Positions 44,701 to 52,465 of a stretch of 64,000 nucleotides of DNA are shown in pieces. The stretch is taken from positions 21,482 through 85,481 of the forward strand of contig NZ_JBHULV010000056.1 in assembly GCF_042684645.1 (NCBI RefSeq). The letters are read 5' to 3'. A program made the translations under genes and the position numbers. The notes beneath the pieces are model-generated. The model was not told the origin of the DNA. It worked only from the letters and a program-made list of their open reading frames with translations, and did no database searches. The stretch is from Pseudopedobacter alpinus (GTDB lineage: Bacteria > Bacteroidota > Bacteroidia > Sphingobacteriales > Sphingobacteriaceae). The number at the start of each line of letters is the position of its first letter. The stretch's first letter is position 1.

Positions 44701-46167
44701 TTTAAAAATGTAGGTGTAATTAAATGGAGTGAAGCAAAAGACATAAATGAAGAAGATTATAGCGATGGCAATTCTCTTATCGATTATAATTTTGAAAAAT
44801 ATAAAATGCCATATATTTCTAAGGGTGTCGGCGATAGATATAAAAAGACGCCAAAATATGTTTCTGTGCTAGATAAATTGAGGTGGAGAGCATATCAATT
44901 AGGATACGATTTCAAATTATTTGGAGCATTGGATATTCAGATTGCTAAATATCAACATTGGGATGAAAAATTTGCTTCAACAGAAAGATACGCAGATAAA
45001 TATATTGAAATTGCATTCCTTGAATATTGCGGATATCTTGATGGTCATAATCATTTCGACTCCCATGATGATATTGGTTATTTAAGGTCATTCGAGATTA
45101 AACATGACCCAACTGAACTAGTAAGTGTAGATGATGGATGTTTGTCTCATATAAGATTTGTTAAAAGAGATTTTATTAATAGCAATATTTCTTTAAATAA
45201 ATGGTGTAATGATCATTCAATACCGGATATAACAGAATACCTGGAAAGAAATTCTTTTCAAGAAAAAATTGGCGATTGGGTTTTACTGCATAGTTTGGTA
45301 CACCAGAATAAAAAATTAAAAGAAAGACAAATCTATTTTAAAGTAGATACTGTATTTGTAAAGAATAAAGATTTGGAGGATGCAAGGCAAGCCTTTACTA
45401 TTAAAACTGAATTAGGGCGAGCTAACAATAGTATTCCTTATACAACAAATATACATGAATCAGAAATTCCTGATGCTGATATTATTCCGTATAACGATTT
45501 TATAGAGTGGCATTATAGTTTAGAGTCTGAGGTTGTGGAAAGAGAATATACAAAGATTGTTCTAATTGAAAATGGTAAACGCTTAAATGATAAGAAATCA
45601 GACAAACTTTGGAACATGATTGTCAGCCAGTCTCATTTTATAAGCCATCCACGAATCAAACCTACAGGTTATTCTATGCCACTAATTAGGTTTAGAACTC
45701 CTGATGAAGCAGAAAATACATTGGAAGATGATTTTAAAAGATTAGATATTGAATTGCTAGAAGAGAAATTCATTAAAAAAGAATCACAAAATATTTCTAA
45801 GAAAATAGATGTTTTCATGCCAATCCGTTATCTTAGAGATAAAGTTTATTTGTGCAAAAATATGATTGATAAATTGAATTTATCCAGTCCATATGCAATT
45901 ACTGATTTATATGACGAAAATGGCTCTTTAGCAAGTTTTAATTATACTTATGAAGTTGAATATGTTGATCAGGAAACTTTCACCTATTTAAGGAAAGATC
46001 TTTTAAATAAATATCTTCGAGATAACGACTTCGCGATGTTTCAAATTGTTTGGGGAGAAAGAGACTATTATCCGATTGATGGAAATTGGGATAATGATCG
46101 TAAAAGATCTCAAACAAGAGATTGGGCGACATTTTATAAGGCAATTGAATATAATTATAAAAGATAA
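41734..46167 (+). CDS. PD-(D/E)XK nuclease-STAND (NACHT-like) NTPase, Avs-like candidate defence protein
   Basis: 1477 residues. Residues 1-150 look like an Mrr-type PD-(D/E)XK nuclease: FEQLCYQVASRLY helix (19-31), GGGDGVEF (44-51) and EWQAK (62-66, the QxK core). Residues 150-340 are helical. A P-loop NTPase follows: Walker A GNGGDGKT (363-370) and Walker B VVLDGLNEA with Asp440, of the NACHT/STAND type, then LLTTCRTS as sensor I. The C-terminal about 850 residues contain no clear TPR and would be the sensor part. Nuclease plus STAND plus long sensor is the plan of antiviral Avs proteins, which detect phage proteins and then degrade DNA. It is flanked by repeat copies C and D and toxin-antitoxin genes. 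No signal or membrane segment. Family membership beyond this plan is inference. Confidence 0.8.
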   Translation: MIIDWNKLQPYKATKSKSFEQLCYQVASRLYSSEGSFTPVDDSGGGDGVEFYLTMPDGSEWEWQAKYYEGLARLSVSGRKSSIISSLKRATDKHSKLNIWYLCLTIDLTPEEDEWVKTELIKHIPKAYPAKIVVWNQSFLHEKINQPKFNGLKQSFFNELELSSEWFNKAFERSFSVVKNKFDDLLYVPNDEFEYYYVNPILCNEKFVEQRINYYLRKLDDLYEDVQVKLKNLNYTNDQWRPLFNEYIERYTEFNVEIDKLLPKLKERLKNITPNNFEKLIGEKYEDEIMFFTSIRDGLDEFRINWHNANIQETTEEQKKENIEQWSRIRKIETVYKEFIEELKYYVSYCEIPIKWRSAHYLGNGGDGKTNFSVALVKEYLSAQLPAIYIPAIWFTGANPLSDQILTNLDIKSEYNFEDLLDCLDELGKIYDRRIPVVLDGLNEAVDAQGFFNDRIKLDLPQLEIEFLHRKNLVLLTTCRTSYQTEIWGEIKSDDKRFHPIYGFTNQGDKKKLIRNYFNHYKIQADLSFLALERFKKPLYLKLFCESVNIERKEIKEATLGFDSIYSIFESFVSLCDDNVFKRIKKASKLAPTANNRKLASKVLSEIAEQLWQKHLRAFPLDELIIIADGRSDIDYKYSITKALLDEELLFIRNWHNGEEHVFLTYDLMTGYFIAKYLVDSIMNFKHFFNSDQIELLISDDYNKLHPNHEDIIDGLCSVLPIKHSLFVHDLIRKPIKEQSAAEKLLFEKSIGATILLSPEYIPSKQVDYFKILSRNSGNLIKLISLSEDVLFVSNHPFNFNFWSSRLAELSMSERDITWSEYLRNLNEDFLSDIIIEFESLQVSSSLTEEQKEKIYLVADYLKWIFTSTNKTLKGKSSNALYQFAIKFPELFLKEFYSSAKINDPSVFEWMILVLYNSIIFLIKDSRDDLKKHLIELSVFLSNEVFHENGAYKTNHLITRNYSFNILKLLVRKIPEVATVVDLESIKINFKNVGVIKWSEAKDINEEDYSDGNSLIDYNFEKYKMPYISKGVGDRYKKTPKYVSVLDKLRWRAYQLGYDFKLFGALDIQIAKYQHWDEKFASTERYADKYIEIAFLEYCGYLDGHNHFDSHDDIGYLRSFEIKHDPTELVSVDDGCLSHIRFVKRDFINSNISLNKWCNDHSIPDITEYLERNSFQEKIGDWVLLHSLVHQNKKLKERQIYFKVDTVFVKNKDLEDARQAFTIKTELGRANNSIPYTTNIHESEIPDADIIPYNDFIEWHYSLESEVVEREYTKIVLIENGKRLNDKKSDKLWNMIVSQSHFISHPRIKPTGYSMPLIRFRTPDEAENTLEDDFKRLDIELLEEKFIKKESQNISKKIDVFMPIRYLRDKVYLCKNMIDKLNLSSPYAITDLYDENGSLASFNYTYEVEYVDQETFTYLRKDLLNKYLRDNDFAMFQIVWGERDYYPIDGNWDNDRKRSQTRDWATFYKAIEYNYKR

Positions 46168-46217
46168 ATCTTATATGATTGAGAGTTAATTCAAGGATAC
46201 TGTTTTTAGTGAAATAT

Positions 46218-46345
46218 AGGAATTTCCTAACTCTTAATTTAAAGAAACAATAGTTACAAAAACTAAAACTTTATAGATTATGGAGAATCTTTTTTATTTA
46301 TGAATCCGCAGAGCGGTAAGATTTAACTTTCAAAGATCTGAGTGG
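46218..46345. repeat. Structured repeat, copy D (degenerate)
   Basis: AGGAATTTCCTAACTCTTAA and TATGGAGAATCTTTTTTATT, then GAATCCGCAGAGCGGTAAG, align in order with copies A-C but with many changes. It closes the STAND gene on the right. Confidence 0.6.
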
Positions 46346-46375
46346 TTGAGGAGTTTACAATTATAAAAGAATAAT

Positions 46376-46768
46376 TCAACCCCTTTCAATCTTTTTCGGC
46401 TTAACAAAATAAGTATAAGGAGTTTTAGAGGTATTAATAATCTTTACAATTTCTGGCCAATGTTTAATCATCAATTCCACTTTGCCCCAGTATTTAGTGC
46501 CTTTTGGTGCTTTTACGAAAAACACTCCCATATTATATTTTTCTAAAAGAATTGATTGCTGTTTTGAAGTACTGATTTTAATATCCTGAGTAATAAATAT
46601 GCCTGATTTTTTTCCCCATTTAGGTATCCAATCTTCGTCTTTAATCCCTTTTTGAAATTCTTTGGCTATAGAGGTAACTTCAATTCCACTAGCCAATGGT
46701 ATTTGAAGTTGATTTAATCCTTCTGCAAAATATTCCGAAAGGTTTTCATCAACTAATACCTTAATCAT
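46376..46768 (-). CDS. PIN-like toxin (DUF5615/VapC45-like)
   Basis: 130 residues. VLVDENLSEYFAEGL carries the first acidic residues of the PIN-like fold, IFITQDIKI the next Asp, and GVFFVKAPKG the following strand. Such proteins are putative RNases paired with DUF433 antitoxins. Its start overlaps the stop of the upstream partner (ATGA), which is typical of a toxin-antitoxin pair. Confidence 0.78.
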   Translation of the reverse strand: MIKVLVDENLSEYFAEGLNQLQIPLASGIEVTSIAKEFQKGIKDEDWIPKWGKKSGIFITQDIKISTSKQQSILLEKYNMGVFFVKAPKGTKYWGKVELMIKHWPEIVKIINTSKTPYTYFVKPKKIERG

Positions 46769-47436
46769 GCAGCTGTTTTGGTAAATAAAGCAATGGCATC
46801 TTCAACTTCACTTTCACTCAATTTATAAAGACGAGCAATGAAATCTATATCTTCACCTGCATCATAGAGGTTATAAACTGTTTCTGCTAAAATATTGGTA
46901 TTACTGATAATAGGTTGCCCAAATTGATGACGAGGATCGACAATGATATGATTATCCAAACCCATTGGATAAAATTTTTCCGCTACTTTATCTGAAGAGA
47001 AAGCAATTTTTTTACAGAAGTTTTCTATGATTTCCTTAAATGCAATTTGTTGCGTACGGTCTGCTTTTATAACCACTCCATCACTCAATTCAAATAAGAT
47101 ACTTTTACCATCGGTTAGTAATTCTGCATGTGCAAATGGATAAGGGGTGTGCATCTGATTGGCCATATCCTCATGAGCAATTAGTATTTTTTTTGTACTC
47201 ACATTTAGTTCACGCAATTGGTAAAAAACATAAAATTCTATGAGCGTGTGAAAATTGGTTGCTTTTTCTCTTCCTTCGCCCCAAGAGTATTGATGTTGGT
47301 GTTTTTCGCCTAATTGAGTATCCCAAAATTCAGTCATCCAACGACGTACTTTTGCCTGTGGTAGCTTTAATAAAAAAGCTACATCAGGTATGGTATAAAT
47401 ACCTTCGCCTAATGATTGATGAGTTTGAGTAGTCAT
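46765..47436 (-). CDS. DUF433-type antitoxin with N-terminal HTH (VapB45-like)
   Basis: 223 residues from the ATG at 47436. The N-terminal MerR-like HTH (YTIPDVAFLLKLPQAKVRRWM) is followed by a linker domain and a C-terminal DUF433 module (IIVDPRHQFGQPIISNTNILAETVYNLYDAGED, with DFIARLYKLSESEVEDAI). Partner of the overlapping PIN-like gene. A -7-like TATATTTG lies 19 bp upstream on the minus strand (47455-47462). The upstream in-frame ATG at 47457 is less likely because it would lie inside that box. Confidence 0.8.
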   Translation of the reverse strand: MTTQTHQSLGEGIYTIPDVAFLLKLPQAKVRRWMTEFWDTQLGEKHQHQYSWGEGREKATNFHTLIEFYVFYQLRELNVSTKKILIAHEDMANQMHTPYPFAHAELLTDGKSILFELSDGVVIKADRTQQIAFKEIIENFCKKIAFSSDKVAEKFYPMGLDNHIIVDPRHQFGQPIISNTNILAETVYNLYDAGEDIDFIARLYKLSESEVEDAIALFTKTAA

Positions 47437-47474
47437 ATTTATTATATTATGATACAAATATAATACTAAATATT

Positions 47475-47849
47475 TTAGTTTTTATTGTTTTTCAAGATCT
47501 CAACTTTCTCTCTTTCACTAGCTAATAATCTTTCGTATAATTCTACAACTTTTTCAATAGGATTAAATGTAAGATTGCAACCAAAGTTCACAGAACCAGC
47601 ATTGTCATTTAAGGTGCTTGAAATAATGTTTATCACAGTTTCATCACTATAATTCTTTATAGCTTCCGAATTAACACCTAAAACTTCAGCAATCTTATCC
47701 AACACCTCTTCCTCAATCTTTTCACTTTGCTCCAATTTAGAAACAGCCTGCTGGCTAATGCCCAATTCTACTGCTAAAGCCTCTTGTTTCATACCTCTCA
47801 GTTCGCGGATGCGAGATATTTTTCTGCCGATGTGTAAAGTTTCGCTCAT
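47475..47849 (-). CDS. XRE-family transcriptional regulator
   Basis: 124 residues from the ATG at 47849. The HTH (ISRIRELRGMKQEALAVELGISQQAVSKLEQ) occupies residues 9-40 and is followed by a dimerisation tail with a late helix (VVELYERLLASEREKVEIL). The longer frame to 47909 lacks a good start. It lies 38 bp upstream of the toxin-antitoxin pair on the same strand and diverges from the HEPN gene. Confidence 0.9.
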   Translation of the reverse strand: MSETLHIGRKISRIRELRGMKQEALAVELGISQQAVSKLEQSEKIEEEVLDKIAEVLGVNSEAIKNYSDETVINIISSTLNDNAGSVNFGCNLTFNPIEKVVELYERLLASEREKVEILKNNKN

Positions 47850-47971
47850 GGTATAAATGTATTTCTTTTTATTAAATGTACAAAACAACTCTTTGATTGT
47901 AAAATACAATTTGCGGTGGTTCGGTAAATGGGGATGGATATTGAATTTTGATTAAACAAAATCGCATAGTT

Positions 47972-49114
47972 ATGGAAAACAATGAAACAACAATGAACAC
48001 CCAAGAGTTAAAATACCCAGAACTGGACTATCGCCCTTGTGAAGTGGATGTAGAGAACCCCATATTAGTGCAGCTAGAGTTGTCTGGCTTTTTTTTAGAT
48101 TACCCTGTTCATAAATCTCAGGAAGCGGTTTGGAAAATGTACCATGGATGGTTACAATACCAAGCAATGATAGGCGGAGACCAAGATGAAGTAGAGGAAG
48201 TTTATTATTTTCATGAAAGGCTGAAACGATTATTGGCGGCAGCTTATGTCCGCATGAAAGAAGGAAAAGAAACAGCAGTCAAAAAAAATGAAAATAACAT
48301 TGCCTTATTGGATATTTCGGGAGGTATTCCGGAAGAACTACAACCAGCTTTAGAATTATTGATTAAAGTAGTAGAACCGGAGCAGGTTTTTATTTCTCGT
48401 ACTTCTGATTTTTCCAGCGCAAATTTACCGGTGCAGTTTGAGCTATTGCTGATGGTGAAAGATGGTGGTCAAAAATTTACCAATCTGCAACCTTACCTCA
48501 ATTTGGCCATGCTTACCCAGCAGCATTGCAATGCGAAACTTTTTCTACGGAGCCGTTTAGAGCAGGCTTTTAAAAACGGAGACCTTTACTATCAACTTTG
48601 TTGTCGCCCCGAAAACTTGAATTACGACCAAAGCAAACACCCTTTACCTAAAATTGATTTTTCGCAATTGCAGGAGCGTAAACAAGCTTTAGAGAAACTA
48701 TTTGATTTTTCTGAATCTATTGCCCAATCTTTTTTAGGCCAAGCCAAAATAAATAAAGAAAAAGGAGACTGGCGCATGGCCATTTTTATGTTGCAACAAT
48801 GTGCGGAGTGTTGTTGTAGGGCGGTGATTCATGGCTTTACCGGAGAGGAAAAGCGCACACATGAAATTTCTACTTTAGTTAAACAGCTGGATAAAATTGC
48901 CCCAAGTATGAGAGCCGCGTTAGGTGGGGAAGAACCCAAAGAAAAACGCTTACTGAAATTGTTGGATGATGCTTATACCAAGGCTAGGTATCAAGAAAGT
49001 TTTAAGGTAAGCCCTACCGATTTGGAAAGATTAATGGGAATGGTGGAATTATTATATGTGGAGGCTCAGGCTTCTTTTAAAGAAATATTGGGTTTGTTGG
49101 ATATGGGGGAGTGA
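47972..49114 (+). CDS. HEPN-domain protein
   Basis: 380 residues from the ATG at 47972. The N-terminal part (1-110) is helical, the middle (about 115-200) resembles a minimal nucleotidyltransferase-like fold (VVEPEQVFISRTS), and the C-terminal part (about 235-375) is a HEPN bundle: FLGQAKINKEKGDWRMAIFMLQQCAEC, THEISTLVKQL and DAYTKARYQES. HEPN domains often act as RNases or as partners of MNT proteins in toxin systems. It is divergent from the XRE gene. Function not established. Confidence 0.72.
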   Translation: MENNETTMNTQELKYPELDYRPCEVDVENPILVQLELSGFFLDYPVHKSQEAVWKMYHGWLQYQAMIGGDQDEVEEVYYFHERLKRLLAAAYVRMKEGKETAVKKNENNIALLDISGGIPEELQPALELLIKVVEPEQVFISRTSDFSSANLPVQFELLLMVKDGGQKFTNLQPYLNLAMLTQQHCNAKLFLRSRLEQAFKNGDLYYQLCCRPENLNYDQSKHPLPKIDFSQLQERKQALEKLFDFSESIAQSFLGQAKINKEKGDWRMAIFMLQQCAECCCRAVIHGFTGEEKRTHEISTLVKQLDKIAPSMRAALGGEEPKEKRLLKLLDDAYTKARYQESFKVSPTDLERLMGMVELLYVEAQASFKEILGLLDMGE

Positions 49115-49207
49115 GTTTTAGGTTGTAGGTTTTAATTTCTAGGTGTTAAGTAGTAATGCTAAAGTCTTAAGGCGACTTATTAACTGTCAGATTAAATTCA
49201 GTAATTT

Positions 49208-50107
49208 TTAGGGCTTTTTATCCTTTAGAATATATTCTTCATAGATATGTTTAGTCACTAGTTTTAAAGATTTTTCTGGATGCTCGGGGTGCATACCTGC
49301 TATCGTGAAAAAATCTACATTCTTATCAATTTTAGAGTACCATATTTTACCAATACAATCTTCTGTTAGGGTATCAATCTTGTTGATTTTTTTAAAGTGT
49401 AATAATTTGAATTCATCTGCTGCGATGATATTTATTTTTGGGTTTTTTACATTACAATCTACACTTTCATAATGGTCATCTTTCCAATACATACAATCTT
49501 TATGGTTCATACTACGCTGAAAAATAAAAAATATAAATACGGAAGATAAAGAAATGATCCCGAAAATTAAGGCAGCATTCCATCCAAATTTCTTTTTCTC
49601 TTTTAAGGCAGTTACATTTTTTACTGGATTAAGAATGTCTGGTTTCTCTTGCTTAACATCACTTTCTATAAAATTTACTGGCGTTTGTAGGTCTTGTTTA
49701 ACTTCACCCGAGGAATCCTCTTTTATATCGATAATAGGTTTAGCAACGCCATGATTAAAATCTAATTTATAAGGGCGTGGTTTAATTGCTAAAAGCCAAG
49801 CAAGCAATTCTATATTTTTATCGTCAGTCTCCAAAGTTTCCCTTTTTAAAAAATTCACTAAGGGTCTAAACTTATCAATATCAAAAAACCTGATGGTTTG
49901 CGCATATTCCTCAGCAGTAAAGTGCGTTCCGAAAAATGCCCTTAAAGCTTTTTCATCTTCCTGTAGCGAAAATCTTTCGGCAATTACTAATAAACATTCA
50001 TCTCTCAGCTTTGCAGGTGTTGGGCGCTCAAGGTTTATAGATAGTAAACCACTTTCTTTTTTGTTTTTATAAGTCTTAACGACCGCTTCTTTGTAATCTG
50101 AGAACAT
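49208..50107 (-). CDS. Membrane protein of unknown function under a palindrome-bearing promoter
   Basis: 299 residues. The cytosolic N-terminal part (1-115) is helical with FFGTHFTAEEYAQTIRFFDIDKFRPLVNFLK; a linker follows, then one membrane helix (about 177-195, AALIFGIISLSSVFIFFIF), and a periplasmic tail with the Cys pair DCMYW...DCN. No family was recognised. Its promoter carries the TTACGG palindrome also found at two other sites of the neighbourhood, which links it to the nearby two-component system. Confidence 0.65.
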   Translation of the reverse strand: MFSDYKEAVVKTYKNKKESGLLSINLERPTPAKLRDECLLVIAERFSLQEDEKALRAFFGTHFTAEEYAQTIRFFDIDKFRPLVNFLKRETLETDDKNIELLAWLLAIKPRPYKLDFNHGVAKPIIDIKEDSSGEVKQDLQTPVNFIESDVKQEKPDILNPVKNVTALKEKKKFGWNAALIFGIISLSSVFIFFIFQRSMNHKDCMYWKDDHYESVDCNVKNPKINIIAADEFKLLHFKKINKIDTLTEDCIGKIWYSKIDKNVDFFTIAGMHPEHPEKSLKLVTKHIYEEYILKDKKP

Positions 50108-50127
50108 ATTTTGTTTAAATCTGAAGC

Positions 50128-50171
50128 TAAAATTAGGCGGAATTTACGGAATATTTTACGGTTTCCCGGAA
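50128..50171 (-). promoter_or_regulatory. TTACGG-palindrome promoter of the 49208-50107 gene
   Basis: Palindrome TTACGG-TTTC-CCGGAA (50156-50171, one mismatch), then 20 bp on the minus strand to TAATTTTA (50135-50128), a TAnnTTTG-like -7 box. The whole lies inside larger arms GCGGAATT (50137) and AATTCCGC (50170). No TTTG -33 box; the palindrome occupies that place. Confidence 0.6.
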
Positions 50172-50331
50172 TTCCGCTGGAACCATCATAATCTTCGGAA
50201 TCATTTGAAAATACAGCTATCAACCTCATGCACTTTTGTTTCGGAAATCGGTTAAAGCTGTGCAAAGCTATTACAGCTGATAAAATCAATTTCCTGCAAA
50301 AGAGAAGAGAAAGCGGTGGTGTTTTGTTGGC

Positions 50332-50436
50332 TTGGGAAGCAATATTTCGCTTCCGTATTTGAATCTCATTCTTCCCAAAAATTTAAGAGGCGCCTCTTAA
50401 ACAAAATGCTTAATCCTGCCGAGTGGATTCGGCAGG
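50332..50436 (+). promoter_or_regulatory. Hairpin-rich leader of the small peptide gene
   Basis: Three elements in 105 bp: long-range arms TTGGGAAG (50332) / CTTCCCAA (50371) with inner GAAGC/GCTTC; a perfect 20-bp palindrome TTTAAGAGGC GCCTCTTAAA (50382-50401); and CCTGCCGA-GTGGAT-TCGGCAGG (50415-50436). It could be structured RNA or stacked operators; the last resembles a REP. Confidence 0.5.
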
Positions 50437-50472
50437 CAAGCAGATTATTTAACCTTTTTAATTTTTAAGAAA

Positions 50473-50661
50473 ATGATTCAATTATTAATTGCCATTTTAT
50501 TGGGATTGGCATGCCCTCAGCATACTACACCATCAAATCATGATCCAATAGTTACTACTAATAATGCAGGTGGAGAAGAAGAGGAAGATGGTGGTCCTGG
50601 AAGTTCTGGAGGAACTGGTGAAAACGGACAATTGCCTCCGCCACCAATAACTGGAGGATAA
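50473..50661 (+). CDS. Small secreted peptide, Gly/Pro/Glu-rich tail
   Basis: 62 residues: a hydrophobic N-terminus (MIQLLIAILLGLACPQ, signal-like with Cys14) and a disordered tail ending GENGQLPPPPITGG with an acidic EEEEDGG run. It directly precedes the sensor kinase gene, separated by a 17-bp hairpin. The size and export signal fit a precursor of a signalling peptide, but no family was recognised, so that is inference. Confidence 0.55.
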   Translation: MIQLLIAILLGLACPQHTTPSNHDPIVTTNNAGGEEEEDGGPGSSGGTGENGQLPPPPITGG

Positions 50662-50666
50662 TTTAT

Positions 50667-50739
50667 AGGGTGTTGGAAAGAGAATATGAACTGATGTTAT
50701 TTAATACAGAAATTAAATCTCTTTTTAACACCCTTTATT
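50667..50739 (+). terminator. Long hairpin between peptide and kinase genes
   Basis: AGGGTGTTGGAAAGAGA pairs with TCTCTTTTTAACACCCT over 17 bp (two G-U pairs) with a 34-nt loop, followed by TTATT. It would end or limit transcription from the peptide gene into the kinase gene. Confidence 0.8.
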
Positions 50740-50796
50740 AAATTTTAGCATGGAGGAATGCCATTTTTATTTACTTTAGGATAAAATTAATGCATT

Positions 50797-52455
50797 TTGA
50801 AATACTACCTCTTTCTCTTCTTGCTTTTAGGATTTTACTGCTCATGTGTGAATGCCCCGGTAGATGCTCCGGAAATCAGCAGGAATACAACTTATGATAA
50901 AGCCATAGCATTTAGAAACAACAAAATTATAGACAGTGCTTTCTATTATTTTAATAAATCAAAAGAAGTTTTTTTGCAAGAAAAAGACAGTTTAGGTGCT
51001 GGTAAATGTTTGGTAAACATGGCTATCATTTCTACCAACCAAGGCGATTATTTTGGTGGACAAGAGCTATCTCTAAACGCTGCTTCTTTTTTTGAACCTC
51101 AAAATCGAGATCACCATGTTTACATTAAATCTAATTTAAACAATTTAGGTATTGCTACCTACAGCTTAAAGAAATACAAACAAGCCATAGATTTTTATAA
51201 AGAATCGTTAAAATATACCGCAGATAGTTCAGATGTATTGGTGATAAAAAATAATATAGCCAATGCTTACCGAAGCGAAAACAATTATGAAGCAGCTATT
51301 TCTTTGTACCAAGAAATTTTAAAAGTAGAAAAAGATTCTTCCAATTTTTCGAGAGTGATCTCCAATTTCGCTTTTACAAAATGGCTCAATAAAAGTACTT
51401 ACAATCCAGTGGAAGAATTTAATCGAGCATTAAGCATCAGGAAAAAGCAAAATGATTTAATAGGACAAAATTCAAGCTATGCTCAACTTTCTGAATATTA
51501 TTTCCGTAAAAAACCAGATTCTGCTTTGTTTTATGCAAATAAAATGTATCAAACGGCGAGTCGACTCCAATTTCCTGATGACCGCTTAGAAGCTTTACAA
51601 AAACTGGTTCAATTGAGTAAGCCAGAAAAAACACAACACTATTTTAGCATTTATACCCAATTACAAGATAGTTTACAAACTGCCCGAAGTGGGGCAAAAA
51701 ATCAGTTTGCTTTAATACGCTATGAAACAGAAAAACACAAAGCCGATAAATTAAAACTGCAGAAAGAAAACGCCATCCGCAATATTTTTATCGGAGGTTT
51801 AACTTTAGTAATGATAGCGGCTTCTATTTGTACGGTACTTTATAATCAAAGAAAAAAGAAGGAAGAAAAATTAAAGACACAAAATCTGATTAAAGAAAGT
51901 GAACTAAAAACTTCTAAAAAAGTACACGATGTAGTTGCTAATGGCTTGTACAAGCTGATGTCTGAAATGGAGAACGGGGAACAGCTCAATCAAAACAAGC
52001 TATTAGACCAAATGGAAGCTTTGTATGAGCAATCAAGAGATATATCTTACGAAAGTAAAAGCGCAATAAATATAAATTTTGATGAAGAAATAAAGCAGTT
52101 GTTGAGCGCTTTTGCCACCCCAAATATTAAAGTTTTGATATTTGGGAACAACGATAGTGTTTGGGATAAAATTAATGAGAATTCAAAATATGAGCTTAAA
52201 CACATATTGCAAGAACTGATGGTGAACATGAAAAAGCACAGCAAAGCAAGTTATGTTGCCATTAGATTTGAAAAATTGCCTAACGAAGTAAAAATTTATT
52301 ATAGCGATAATGGCGTTGGGATGCCTAAGAGCGCTGTTTTTGGAAATGGATTAAAGAATACGGGAAACCGTATAAAAGCTATTGATGGTAACATTAATTT
52401 TGGAGTTGGCGAAGATGGTGGATTAAAAATTCAGTTGTCTTTTCCAACAATTTAA
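50797..52455 (+). CDS. TPR-containing sensor histidine kinase (HisKA_3/LytS-like)
   Basis: 552 residues from a TTG start; no in-frame ATG exists near the signal sequence. Lipoprotein-like export signal (Cys15/Cys17), a periplasmic TPR array (about 25-320; for example NNLGIATYSLKKYKQAIDFYKESL), one membrane helix (about 328-350), then SKKVHDVVANGLYKLM with the phospho-His and an ATPase domain (HILQELMVNMKKHS N box, YYSDNGVGMP, GNGLKNTGNRI). It senses an envelope signal through TPRs and phosphorylates the next gene's product. Confidence 0.9.
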   Translation: MKYYLFLFLLLGFYCSCVNAPVDAPEISRNTTYDKAIAFRNNKIIDSAFYYFNKSKEVFLQEKDSLGAGKCLVNMAIISTNQGDYFGGQELSLNAASFFEPQNRDHHVYIKSNLNNLGIATYSLKKYKQAIDFYKESLKYTADSSDVLVIKNNIANAYRSENNYEAAISLYQEILKVEKDSSNFSRVISNFAFTKWLNKSTYNPVEEFNRALSIRKKQNDLIGQNSSYAQLSEYYFRKKPDSALFYANKMYQTASRLQFPDDRLEALQKLVQLSKPEKTQHYFSIYTQLQDSLQTARSGAKNQFALIRYETEKHKADKLKLQKENAIRNIFIGGLTLVMIAASICTVLYNQRKKKEEKLKTQNLIKESELKTSKKVHDVVANGLYKLMSEMENGEQLNQNKLLDQMEALYEQSRDISYESKSAININFDEEIKQLLSAFATPNIKVLIFGNNDSVWDKINENSKYELKHILQELMVNMKKHSKASYVAIRFEKLPNEVKIYYSDNGVGMPKSAVFGNGLKNTGNRIKAIDGNINFGVGEDGGLKIQLSFPTI

Positions 52456-52465
52456 ATAATGGTTT

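Noticed and set aside
38904..46345. Repeat copies A-D as a CRISPR array
   Set aside because: Copies are 70-190 bp, differ in length, are kilobases apart and have no regular spacers or cas genes.
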